Part shown: piece after piece, positions 25,142 through 33,271 of the stretch
How the letters are laid out: the number at the start of each line of letters is the position of its first letter
How positions within the stretch are numbered: the stretch's first letter is position 1
NCBI RefSeq assembly: GCF_000426725.1
Contig: NZ_KE384560.1
Span: 392,820-456,819, forward strand
Reading direction: 5' to 3'
Source of the DNA: Sporocytophaga myxococcoides DSM 11118
GTDB taxonomy: Bacteria > Bacteroidota > Bacteroidia > Cytophagales > Cytophagaceae
DNA length: 64,000 nt
Position numbers and translations under genes: made by a program
The notes under the pieces: model-generated
Told to the model about the DNA's origin: nothing
What the model saw: only the letters and a program-made list of their open reading frames with translations
Databases searched by the model: none

Positions 25142-26731
25142 ATGATAATTCTTCAGAATCTCACATATATACATTCCAATAAAGATTTATTGTTTGATGA
25201 AATACATCTTGCAGTAAACAATCATGATAAAATTGCCTTGATTGGCAATAACGGTTCCGGCAAATCCACATTGATGAAGATTATAGCCGGTGTTATTCAA
25301 CCATCTGGCGGTTTTGCGAATACAAGCTCAAAGCCATATTATGTTCCTCAGATCTTTGGCCAGTATAATGAACAGACGATAGCACAGGCACTTCAGATTG
25401 AAGACAAGCTGAATGCTTTGAGCGAAATTCTTAAAGGAAATGTCACTGATTTGAATTTTTCAATTCTCAACGATGACTGGACTATAGAAGAAAGGTCTTA
25501 TGGAGCTCTTGCGCACTGGGGGCTTCAGGAACTAGAACTTAAACAGCAGATGGGCACTTTAAGCGGAGGCCAGAAAACAAAAGTTTTTCTTGCTGGAATT
25601 ATGATCCATCAGCCAGATATTATACTGATGGATGAACCAAGTAATCATTTGGATATAGGGGGAAGAGCACTCTTGTATGAGTTTATTCAATCATGTACAG
25701 CAACTTTATTAGTAATTAGCCACGATAGAAAGTTGTTGAATATGCTTGATACGGTTATAGAGCTGAGCACAAAAGGCTTATCTGTGTATGGTGGAAATTA
25801 TGACTTCTATAAAGAGCAGAAACAATCGGAACGACAGGCACTGGATCATGATTTGAAAAGCAAAGAAAAGGAGCTTAGGAAAGCAAAAGAAACAGAACGG
25901 GAAGCGATGGAGCGCCAGCAAAGGGCAGATGCAAGAGGAAAGAAGAAGCAGGAGAAAGCAGGCCTTCCCAGGATATCCATGAATACATTTAAAAACAAAG
26001 CGGAAAACAGCACAGCGAGAACAAAAGGTGTTCATTCAGAAAAGACAGGTACACTTTCTCAAGAGCTCAGTGATCTTAGAAAAGAATTGCCTGAGGCCGA
26101 CAAGATCAAGTTTGGTTTTGATAATTCGGCTTTACATAAAGGGAAGATTCTTTGCACCGCTAAAGAAATTAATCATAGTTATGACCAAAATCTTTTATGG
26201 AAAGAAGGTCTGAGTTTTCAAATTACAAGTGGTGAAAGACTTGTGGTGAAAGGTCTGAACGGGAGAGGTAAAACAACGCTTATCAAAATTATATTAGGAA
26301 AAATAAAGCCATTAATAGGAACCCTACAGATAGCAGAAAGTAAAACAATCTATGTTGATCAGGAATATTCCATCATAAGCAATATTCTTAGTGTATATGA
26401 ACAAGCGCAGAAGTTTAATACAGCGCTTCTTCAGGAACACGAAGTTAAAATCAGACTAAACAGATTTCTTTTTACTAAAGATGATTGGGATAAGCCTTGT
26501 GGTGTACTAAGCGGAGGAGAGAAAATGCGTCTGATGCTTTGTTGTCTGACGATAAGCAGCCAGGTGCCTGATATTATTTTGCTGGATGAGCCTACAAACA
26601 ATCTTGATATTCAAAACGTCGAAATCATGACCGCAGCTATCAATGAATATGAAGGAACGCTTATTGTTATTTCACATGATGAATATTTTCTGGAACAGAT
26701 AGGAGTGGAGAGGGTGATAGAGTTGAAATGA
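25142..26731 (+). CDS. ABC-F family ATPase
   Basis: A 529-residue soluble protein with two ABC cassettes and no transmembrane segment. First cassette: Walker A GNNGSGKST (residue ~36), signature LSGGQK, Walker B IILMDEPSNHLD. A ~90-residue linker is highly charged and coiled (KSKEKELRKAKETEREAMER). Second cassette: Walker A-like GLNGRGKTT, signature LSGGEK, Walker B IILLDEPTNNLD. ABC-F proteins act on the ribosome; some protect it from antibiotics and others aid translation of difficult sequences. The sequence does not decide which applies. A leader of about 100 bases contains a TATTTTTG box (25024-25031) and a pair of complementary segments just before the start. Confidence 0.9.
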   Translation: MIILQNLTYIHSNKDLLFDEIHLAVNNHDKIALIGNNGSGKSTLMKIIAGVIQPSGGFANTSSKPYYVPQIFGQYNEQTIAQALQIEDKLNALSEILKGNVTDLNFSILNDDWTIEERSYGALAHWGLQELELKQQMGTLSGGQKTKVFLAGIMIHQPDIILMDEPSNHLDIGGRALLYEFIQSCTATLLVISHDRKLLNMLDTVIELSTKGLSVYGGNYDFYKEQKQSERQALDHDLKSKEKELRKAKETEREAMERQQRADARGKKKQEKAGLPRISMNTFKNKAENSTARTKGVHSEKTGTLSQELSDLRKELPEADKIKFGFDNSALHKGKILCTAKEINHSYDQNLLWKEGLSFQITSGERLVVKGLNGRGKTTLIKIILGKIKPLIGTLQIAESKTIYVDQEYSIISNILSVYEQAQKFNTALLQEHEVKIRLNRFLFTKDDWDKPCGVLSGGEKMRLMLCCLTISSQVPDIILLDEPTNNLDIQNVEIMTAAINEYEGTLIVISHDEYFLEQIGVERVIELK

Positions 26732-26754
26732 TAAGTTTGATTATGATAAATATA

Positions 26755-26791
26755 AAATGAAGAAGCCCCGAATTTCGGGGCTTCTTCATTT
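26755..26791. terminator. Bidirectional terminator between convergent genes
   Basis: AAATGAAGAAGCCCCGAA-T-TTCGGGGCTTCTTCATTT is a near-perfect long hairpin with T-rich flanks on both sides. It lies between the ABC-F gene and the convergent membrane-protein operon. Confidence 0.9.
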
Positions 26792-26826
26792 ATGCTCATT
26801 AAAGATAAAATAGTATTAATAACCCA

Positions 26827-28038
26827 TCACTCTATCTCATCAATGGTCCAATGAAATTGCTTTCTGAAGATCGGTAATGTATCAATGTTTAACTTTTTAA
26901 ATTTTACTTTTTGACTTTTGTTGTTGTTTAAATAGACTAAAGTCAGGATGCTATCTTTAGTAGAATAATGATAGTTTAAAACCATTTTATATTGATTGTA
27001 GTCTGTCAGAATCAAAAGATTTTCAGCTTTGTCAATTTTTAGTTTGTAATCAATCATCTCATCGCTATCATCCTGGAATATCATATAATTCATACGATGT
27101 ATGAAAACGCGTTTTGTCTTATCTAACCATGTAAATGAGCTGTCTCTATCCATAGATAAGTTAAGATAAGCACCATGTAAATAGGGGCGATTCTCTTTGT
27201 CATCATTTAAGTTCCCTGTTTGAATCGTAGGATATAATACTTCAAACAAAATTATTAAAATCAGAAATGTCTTAATGAAGAAAGATAGAAACTGGTTTTT
27301 AATATTTGAGGAAAAGTCTTCGCCTGATGGTAATTGTAGCTTGCTTAACGATGTGCTGATAATTGAATAATAGCTACTCGCCCCTAATAAAGAAAGGAAT
27401 AGCAGGAAAGAAGAGAAAAACTTCAGGGAGATATCAAAACAAAGATTAATTACTAAAATGTTTGTAAACGTTAATATACTTAGAGCATATCCAATTAATC
27501 TTGTTCTTTTATATAAAAGTAATGAACCTGTTATAGCTTGTGTTAAACCTAGAAAAATATTAAAGGAATAAGAAGAGCCAATGGTTGTCCAAAACAATAT
27601 GTCCTTGTCAAGGAAGCCGATTGGCGTGTATAAAATGTTTGGTTCGGGCTGATAAAACTGACTCTTGAAAATCTTGCCAAATCCATAGTTAAGAAGCTGA
27701 AAGCTTAAGTAGTATGCTATTATCGCGTTGCCTATTTTTGCTATACCTCTTTGGAGATGGATCGACCTGAAAAGCAATACAGCAGAGCTCAACAGAAGTG
27801 AGAGAATAAATAATATAAAAGCAAGAGTATAAAGGGACGACGAATCTGAGGTGATCTCCTTATAGTTATAATCATTAAATAAAAGAGGTTTGAAAAATGA
27901 TATCAGGCCTCCAAAAACTAATGACGCTATCTCCTCATGTTCAGGAAATAAATTGAAAGGAAATGGAATAAATAAGATGCCAAGCCATGTAAAAAAATAA
28001 CTGGCTATTCTAAGGAAAGCTCTCGGATTACCTTTCAT
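26827..28038 (-). CDS. Polytopic membrane protein, DoxX-like
   Basis: A 403-residue protein with about eight hydrophobic segments in its first 290 residues (for example YTLAFILFILSLLLSSAVLLF and FLSFFIKTFLILIILFEVLY), then a soluble C-terminal ~120-residue domain rich in Asp, Lys and Tyr (SFTWLDKTKRVFIHRMNYMIF). The segment NAIIAYYLSFQLLNYGFGKIF resembles the first helices of DoxX-like or HTTM proteins, but I see no catalytic motif. It overlaps the end of the upstream gene by 11 bases, so the two form an operon and may form a complex. Function unknown. Confidence 0.8.
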   Translation of the reverse strand: MKGNPRAFLRIASYFFTWLGILFIPFPFNLFPEHEEIASLVFGGLISFFKPLLFNDYNYKEITSDSSSLYTLAFILFILSLLLSSAVLLFRSIHLQRGIAKIGNAIIAYYLSFQLLNYGFGKIFKSQFYQPEPNILYTPIGFLDKDILFWTTIGSSYSFNIFLGLTQAITGSLLLYKRTRLIGYALSILTFTNILVINLCFDISLKFFSSFLLFLSLLGASSYYSIISTSLSKLQLPSGEDFSSNIKNQFLSFFIKTFLILIILFEVLYPTIQTGNLNDDKENRPYLHGAYLNLSMDRDSSFTWLDKTKRVFIHRMNYMIFQDDSDEMIDYKLKIDKAENLLILTDYNQYKMVLNYHYSTKDSILTLVYLNNNKSQKVKFKKLNIDTLPIFRKQFHWTIDEIE

Positions 28039-28606
28039 TCAAGAGTCTTTTCATAGTTGAATATTTTTTACTCAGAAATGCAATTACTAAGGCTATAAAG
28101 AATATTGAAACAATACCGATCCATTTTGGATTGAAAGGAGGATTCGAGTTATCAAAAATTAAGAGAGGGGTATAGTTCTTTTTTGTTTTTTTTGAGACAT
28201 TACTGATTTTGTCAAATCCAATAAAGTCAATGCTGTCGGAAGTTTCATAATCAAGTTCTTCTAAAGCTTTCTTTAGGTTAACTGTAGACATGCCCTGCTT
28301 AAATAAAGGGTGATTATGGATAGTGTCAAATTCAAAAGAAACTCTGTCTTGGTGAATAATGGAGAGTCTGCTTACCACTATAGAAATACTATCTGAGATG
28401 TATTTGACAGAATCTATTTTAGAAAAGTATCTTTTGGGTGGAAGTCCATAATTAGAGAAATCCTGGTCGGAAGAATCGGCCTTCATTGAGGTTCTGAAAG
28501 TAGTAGTTTTCCCGCTATGACTTTTATGGGCAATTAATTTAGTCTGTGATAATGCAGGAGTTATAATCGAAATAAAAATTGTAAAGATAAAAAAGATTCT
28601 TTTCAT
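28028..28606 (-). CDS. Exported protein with one C-terminal membrane anchor
   Basis: A 192-residue protein with an N-terminal signal peptide (MKRIFFIFTIFISIITPALSQ) and a transmembrane helix near the C-terminus (IGIVSIFFIALVIAFLS, about residues 162-178) followed by a basic tail. The domain between them, about 140 residues, faces the periplasm and is rich in Ser/Asp/Ile. I do not recognise it. It is the first gene of a two-gene operon with the DoxX-like membrane protein and overlaps it by 11 bases. Confidence 0.75.
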   Translation of the reverse strand: MKRIFFIFTIFISIITPALSQTKLIAHKSHSGKTTTFRTSMKADSSDQDFSNYGLPPKRYFSKIDSVKYISDSISIVVSRLSIIHQDRVSFEFDTIHNHPLFKQGMSTVNLKKALEELDYETSDSIDFIGFDKISNVSKKTKKNYTPLLIFDNSNPPFNPKWIGIVSIFFIALVIAFLSKKYSTMKRLLNER

Positions 28607-28736
28607 AATTCGTTGGTTTGATTTTTTATACTATTCTCTAGCTATTTCTAAAAAAAATTATTTCTCAGAATATCCATCTTTTAAAACGAAATATTTAAAG
28701 GATTAATATAGTTAATACTCTTGAATTTCACTAACA

Positions 28737-28763
28737 AAAAAAGCCCCGAATTTCGGGGCTTTC
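28737..28763 (-). terminator. Terminator of the arginine operon
   Basis: AAAGCCCCGAA-T-TTCGGGGCTTT, with a T run when read on the minus strand, about 25 bases after the argH stop. Its core is identical to that of the bidirectional terminator at 26.76 kb. Confidence 0.85.
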
Positions 28764-28789
28764 CATATATTTTTAACGTTAATCTAAAA

Positions 28790-30121
28790 TTACTTCACCA
28801 ACTTCTCATAAGCCTGCTGTACAAGCTCGAAATGGAACTGGTCAAATATGTTGTCAAAAGACGCTGTAATCTCTTCATTCATAAGATTACCTATACTTCC
28901 TTCATGTGTATGGTTAATGGTTTCTGGAGCTTTAAATTGATTTTCTTCGATAAGAGCTCCTACTTGCTTGTATGCATCTCTGAATGGTGTCCCATCCAAT
29001 ACCATTTGATTGACTACCTCCACACTGAAAAGATACTTGTACTTCTCATCTTTCAACAAGTTGCTCTTTACTTTGATTTGTCCTAGCATGTATGCTGCAA
29101 TCTGAAGACAATTATTAAGGTCCTCAAATGCAGGCAGAAAGTTTTCTTTGATGATCTGAAGATCCCTGTGATAACCTGAAGGCAGATTAGAAGTGATCAG
29201 ACTAATCTCATTCGGTAAAGACTGAATCCTGTTACATCTGGCTCTTATCAATTCGAATACATCCGGATTTTTCTTGTGAGGCATGATGCTTGAGCCTGTA
29301 GTCAATTCATCAGGGAATGTAATGAAACCGAAGTTCTGGTTCATATATAGACACACATCCATTGCAAGTCTTCCAAGTGAGGAAGCTATTGAAGACATCG
29401 CAGCTGCAACGTTCTTTTCTGTTTTGCCTCTTCCCATCTGAGCATAAACAACATTGTAATTTAAGCTTTCAAAGCCTAAAAGATCTGTTGTCATTTGTCT
29501 GTTAAGTGGAAAAGAAGAACCATAACCAGCAGCAGATCCTAGTGGATTTTTATTAGCAATTTTATATGCAGCCAGCATCATATTGAGATCATCTGCAAGG
29601 CTTTCTGCATATGCACCAAACCATAATCCGAAAGAAGAGGGCATTGCTATTTGCAGATGTGTATATCCTGGAAGTAAATCGTTTTTGTGTTTTTCGCTCA
29701 ATGAAATTAAGAGCTCAAACAACGTCTTTACATTTTCTACAGTTACCCTTATCTGATCTCTTATATAGAGCTTAAGGTCTAGCAGTACCTGATCGTTTCT
29801 TGATCTCCCGCTATGTATTTTCTTACCAACATCACCAAGTCTTCTTGTAAGGATTAATTCTACCTGAGAGTGTACATCTTCCACGCCATCTTCAATGGTG
29901 AACTGGCCTTTCTGTATTTCTCTGTAGATATTTTTTAATTCTTTATGAAGGATATTTAATTCACTCTTCTCTAGCAACCCGATGCTTTCAAGCATTTGCG
30001 TATGTGCAATAGATCCAAGTACGTCAAACTCAGCCAGAAGCAAATCCATCTCGCGATCTTTGCCAACAGTGAATTTCTCAATGCTTTTATTTACTTCTGT
30101 GCTTTTTTGCCACAACTTCAT
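28790..30121 (-). CDS. argH: Argininosuccinate lyase
   Basis: A 443-residue member of the fumarase/aspartase superfamily. It cleaves argininosuccinate to arginine and fumarate, the last step of the pathway. The superfamily signature GSSIMPHKKNPD (about residue 280) is intact, as are the N-terminal catalytic segments DVHSQVELILTRRLG and SGRSRNDQVLLDLKLYIRD, and the HLQIAMPSSFG block. Length is slightly short of the ~460 residues usual elsewhere but normal for this phylum. It is the last gene of the arginine cluster, 33 bases after argE, and is followed by the cluster's terminator. Confidence 0.97.
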   Translation of the reverse strand: MKLWQKSTEVNKSIEKFTVGKDREMDLLLAEFDVLGSIAHTQMLESIGLLEKSELNILHKELKNIYREIQKGQFTIEDGVEDVHSQVELILTRRLGDVGKKIHSGRSRNDQVLLDLKLYIRDQIRVTVENVKTLFELLISLSEKHKNDLLPGYTHLQIAMPSSFGLWFGAYAESLADDLNMMLAAYKIANKNPLGSAAGYGSSFPLNRQMTTDLLGFESLNYNVVYAQMGRGKTEKNVAAAMSSIASSLGRLAMDVCLYMNQNFGFITFPDELTTGSSIMPHKKNPDVFELIRARCNRIQSLPNEISLITSNLPSGYHRDLQIIKENFLPAFEDLNNCLQIAAYMLGQIKVKSNLLKDEKYKYLFSVEVVNQMVLDGTPFRDAYKQVGALIEENQFKAPETINHTHEGSIGNLMNEEITASFDNIFDQFHFELVQQAYEKLVK

Positions 30122-30154
30122 GGTAACGAAATTTTAAATATCAGTTAATTAGAA

Positions 30155-31222
30155 TCAAACAACCAGTTCACTTAGAACAGCAATGTACCTGTCGATACCT
30201 TCTTCGATTTCAGCCAGCCAGATAAATTCATTTGCTGTATGAGATCTGCCTGAGTTCCCAGGTCCCATTTTAACAGAAGGAACAGGAACCAATGCCTGAT
30301 CTGAAGTAGTCGGCGAACCGTATGGCTTCGCACCAAACTTTATAGCTGCATGCACCAGGGCATGGTCAGGGTCTATGAATGATGGTCTCAACCTTACAGA
30401 TCTTGGCTTCACTTCAGATTCAATGTTTTCTTCTATAATGCGAAGAACATCTTCGTTTTTATATTCTTCCGTAATACGCACATCAATGGTGAATGTACAG
30501 TTCTCAGGAACTACATTGTGCTGATAACCTGCATTGATAATGGTTACAGACATTTTCATCGGTCCGAGGTGTGGAGACACCTTTTCGAACTTATAGTTTC
30601 TGATCCACTCGATGTCTTTAATGGCCTTATAAATGGCGTTATCGCCTTCTTCACGTGCTGCATGACCAGCTTTACCTTTAGCAACACAGTCAAGCACCAT
30701 AAGTCCTTTTTCTGCAACAGCGATATCCATCAACGTTGGTTCTCCAACTATTGCGAAATCGATAGGACCAAGGTCAGGATAAACCAATTCAAGTCCGTCA
30801 AAGCCTGATATCTCTTCTTCTGCAGTAGCTGCCACAACAAAGTTGTATTTCAGGTTTTCTTTCTCATAAAAATGGATGAAAGTCGCCATAAGCGAAACCA
30901 GACATCCTCCCGCATCATTGCTTCCAAGGCCAAATAACTTTCCGTCTTTTACCATTGGATCAAACGGGTCATTTGTATAGCCAGGATTAGGCTTTACTGT
31001 ATCGTGATGAGAATTTAGAAGAATCGTAGGCTTGTTTGGGTCATAGTTTTTATTAAAAGCCCAAACATTGTTCTTCTTTCTGTGAGTCGGGACTCCTCTG
31101 TCTTCAAAAAAACGGTTTAACAATTCCGCAGTTTTGTCTTCCTGCTTGCTGAAGGACTCTATTCGTATAAGTCCCTTTAGTAGCTCCAGAGCGTCTTTTT
31201 TTAATTTATCCCTATCAAACAT
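30155..31222 (-). CDS. argE: M20-family deacylase of the arginine pathway (ArgE role)
   Basis: A 355-residue zinc peptidase of family M20. Metal ligands are visible in LLNSHHDTVKPNPGY (His and Asp), GLGSNDAGGCL (bridging Asp), AATAEEEISG (catalytic Glu pair) and VGEPTLMDIAVAEKG; SGRSHTANEFI supplies the final His. The dimerisation domain is inserted at ~165-280. In this phylum carbamoylation happens on the acylated ornithine, so this enzyme probably removes the acyl group from N-acyl-citrulline rather than from N-acetylornithine. Acetyl versus succinyl cannot be decided from sequence. It is flanked by argB and argH on the same strand. Confidence 0.88.
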   Translation of the reverse strand: MFDRDKLKKDALELLKGLIRIESFSKQEDKTAELLNRFFEDRGVPTHRKKNNVWAFNKNYDPNKPTILLNSHHDTVKPNPGYTNDPFDPMVKDGKLFGLGSNDAGGCLVSLMATFIHFYEKENLKYNFVVAATAEEEISGFDGLELVYPDLGPIDFAIVGEPTLMDIAVAEKGLMVLDCVAKGKAGHAAREEGDNAIYKAIKDIEWIRNYKFEKVSPHLGPMKMSVTIINAGYQHNVVPENCTFTIDVRITEEYKNEDVLRIIEENIESEVKPRSVRLRPSFIDPDHALVHAAIKFGAKPYGSPTTSDQALVPVPSVKMGPGNSGRSHTANEFIWLAEIEEGIDRYIAVLSELVV

Positions 31223-31289
31223 AAAAATTTGTAGTTTAAAATGTAAAGGAGTTTAGCCTTTACCTTATTTATTAAATGATTTATCTCTT

Positions 31290-31416
31290 CCGTGGCCTGT
31301 CCCCCGACAGGCCACCACTAATGTTATCTACAATGATACTTTACTACTTGTTTAAACTAAACTTATAGTTAATTGACTCTATGCTCTAATTGTGTCCTGT
31401 CAGGGGATAGGCACGG
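31290..31416. repeat. Pair of inverted GC-rich hairpins (REP-doublet-like)
   Basis: A perfect 10-bp hairpin GTGGCCTGTC-cccc-GACAGGCCAC (31292-31315) and a related imperfect one GTGTCCTGTC-aggg-GATAGGCAC (31392-31414) lie in the argB-argE spacer. The second is the reverse complement of the first with a few changes, and the outer ends read CCGTG and CACGG. The enclosed 76 bases are A/T-rich and non-coding. The arrangement resembles a REPIN (paired REP sequences) or a tiny non-autonomous element. Confidence 0.6.
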
Positions 31417-31423
31417 AGCATAC

Positions 31424-31481
31424 TCCTTTAAACTTTCGACTTTAAACTTTTAGCTTTAAGCCTTCCGCTTTACGCCTTTAA
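31424..31481. repeat. Member of the ACTTTAAGCTTTCCGC repeat family overlapping the argB stop
   Basis: The plus-strand text runs through ACTTTCGACTTTAAACTTTT, AGCTTTAAGCCTTCC and GCTTTACGCC in 7-8-base units. Read on the minus strand, the last codons of argB (VLKA-stop) lie inside it. The same units recur after argC, argG and pyrB. Confidence 0.6.
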
Positions 31482-32261
31482 AACCGTTCCCGCCTGCACA
31501 GACTGGTTTACAATTGAAACAATATCATCAGCATGACATATGATTACGGACTTCACACCAGCTTTAATAGCGTCAAAGGAGTTGTCCATTTTAGGAATCA
31601 TACCTTTTGCGATAACGCCATCTTGCTTCAATTGACCGTATTTCTCAGTATCAATAGATGAAATTACAGAGTTTTTATCATTGATATCCTGAAGAACACC
31701 TTTTAGTTCAAAACAATAAACAAGGCTCACATCAAAAGACCTGGAAAGCGCAACAGCAAGTGTAGAAGCAACCGTGTCAGCATTGGTGTTAAGCATGTTT
31801 CCTTTACCATCATGAGTAAGAGGAGCTATAACGGGAGTAAGGCCGGAAGAAATTAAGGTTGCCAAAGGTGCAGCCTCAATTTTTTCAACGTCTCCGACAA
31901 AGCCATAGTCTATGCCATTTTTGACAGGACGTTTGCTCGCCAGCATGATGTTTGCATCAGCACCTGTAAGTCCAATAGCATTGGTTCCCATAGACTGAAG
32001 CTGACTGACAACCTTTTTATTTATCAGACCACCGTAAACCATGGTGACAATTTTCAAAGTCTCTGCATCTGTGATCCTTCTGCCATCGACCATCTGAGCT
32101 TCGATACCAAGACCTTTGCTTATTTCCGTAGCTACTTTTCCTCCTCCGTGGACAAGGATTTTATTTGCCTTCAATGAAGAAAGATCTCTAAGAAATTTTT
32201 GAAGTGTCTTGTCGTCGTCAATGACGTTGCCACCTATTTTTATGATGTAAAGTTTATCCAT
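31470..32261 (-). CDS. argB: N-acetylglutamate kinase (or N-acylglutamate kinase)
   Basis: A 263-residue amino-acid kinase that phosphorylates the gamma-carboxyl of N-acylglutamate. Landmarks are KIGGNVIDD (residues 7-15), LVHGGGKVATEISKGLG (phosphate and substrate loop), GLTGADANIMLASKR and MLNTNADTVASTLA (nucleotide site). The C-terminal GVIAKGMIPKMDNSFDAIKAGVKSV block is typical. No N-terminal arginine-binding helix is present, so direct arginine feedback is not expected. It lies 53 bases after argF', with a short repeat between them, and its own stop codon is within a repeat. Confidence 0.95.
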   Translation of the reverse strand: MDKLYIIKIGGNVIDDDKTLQKFLRDLSSLKANKILVHGGGKVATEISKGLGIEAQMVDGRRITDAETLKIVTMVYGGLINKKVVSQLQSMGTNAIGLTGADANIMLASKRPVKNGIDYGFVGDVEKIEAAPLATLISSGLTPVIAPLTHDGKGNMLNTNADTVASTLAVALSRSFDVSLVYCFELKGVLQDINDKNSVISSIDTEKYGQLKQDGVIAKGMIPKMDNSFDAIKAGVKSVIICHADDIVSIVNQSVQAGTVLKA

Positions 32262-32300
32262 CGTTAAGTTTTAAGTAATAAATTGTAAGTTTTAAGAACT
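32262..32300. repeat. TTTTAAGT/TTGTAAGT-type repeat between argF' and argB
   Basis: GTTAAGTTTTAAGTAATAAA followed by TTGTAAGTTTTAAGAACTCA. These are the same 7-8-base units that flank the four-helix-bundle relic between argD and argC. Confidence 0.55.
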
Positions 32301-32314
32301 CAGGCTTATTACTT

Positions 32315-33271
32315 TTAAAAATTATCCTCTAATATTTTTTTCAGTACAGCCTGCGCAGACCACACCCTGTTGCCTGCCTGCTGGATCACAACGGAGTTTG
32401 GGCTATCTATTACTGCATCAGAAACAATGACATTTCTTCTCACAGGCAGACAGTGCATGAATTTAGCCTGATTGGTAAGCTTCATTTTCTCAGGGCTGAT
32501 CATCCAGCTTTTATCTTTGGAAATGATATTACCATAGTACTTATATGAAGACCAGTTTTTTGCATAAACAAAGTCTGCACCTTCAAGAGCTTCGTTTTGA
32601 TTATAGGTAATCTTAGCTCCCTGTGTAAATTTAGGATCTAGTTCATACCCCTCGGGATGTGTAATTACAAGGTCGACGTTTGCAGCCGGATGATTCATCC
32701 ATTCTGCAAATGAATTAGGTACAGCTTGTGGAAGAGCCTTAGGATGTGCAGCCCAGGTAAGCACTACTTTTGGTCTTGCTGTTTTCTTAAGTTCATTGAT
32801 AGTAATCAAATCGGCAAGAGACTGCAATGGATGACGTGTTGCAGATTCAAGACTTACTACCGGAACTCCTGAATAGGTTATAAATTTCTGTATAACTTCT
32901 TCTTTGTAATCTGTATCCTTATCATTAAGGCTTGGGAATGATCTGATACCAATAATATCGCAATATTGACCTATTACAGCAGCTGCTTCTTTAATATGCT
33001 CGCTTGTATCTCCATCCATCACCACATTATCTCTAATCTCAAGATTCCAGCTATCCTGACCAACGTTCATGTCCATAACCCTTAAAGTTAGGTTGTGAGC
33101 AGCCTTTTGAGTGCTCAAACGTGTTCTTAGACTTGGGTTGAAAAATATCAGGCCAAGGGTTTTATTCCGACCGAGATTCGCATGCTTTAATGGATCGTGC
33201 TTAAGTTCAAGCGCAAGGTTGACAAGAGCTGTTACATCATCTACATCATGAACAGAGGTAAAATTTCTCAT
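32315..33271 (-). CDS. argF': N-acylornithine carbamoyltransferase (ArgF')
   Basis: A 318-residue transcarbamylase. The carbamoyl-phosphate loop reads NPSLRTRLSTQ (residues 45-55), where ordinary ornithine carbamoyltransferases have STRTR; HPLQSLADL and the HCLPVRRN motif follow. The knotted YAKNWSSYKYYG region and the VMDGDTSEH segment (residues 84-92) match the acetyl/succinyl-ornithine enzymes of Xanthomonas and Bacteroides, not classical ArgF. It transfers the carbamoyl group to N-acetyl- or N-succinyl-ornithine. At the place reported to set this choice (Pro in Bacteroides fragilis, Glu in Xanthomonas) I read Ser90. No gap separates it from argD. Confidence 0.9.
   Translation of the reverse strand: MRNFTSVHDVDDVTALVNLALELKHDPLKHANLGRNKTLGLIFFNPSLRTRLSTQKAAHNLTLRVMDMNVGQDSWNLEIRDNVVMDGDTSEHIKEAAAVIGQYCDIIGIRSFPSLNDKDTDYKEEVIQKFITYSGVPVVSLESATRHPLQSLADLITINELKKTARPKVVLTWAAHPKALPQAVPNSFAEWMNHPAANVDLVITHPEGYELDPKFTQGAKITYNQNEALEGADFVYAKNWSSYKYYGNIISKDKSWMISPEKMKLTNQAKFMHCLPVRRNVIVSDAVIDSPNSVVIQQAGNRVWSAQAVLKKILEDNF

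Noticed and set aside
31223..31469. Possible CRISPR-like array in the arginine spacers
   Set aside because: The repeats are short degenerate 7-8-base units and paired hairpins, without equal spacers, and no cas genes are near.
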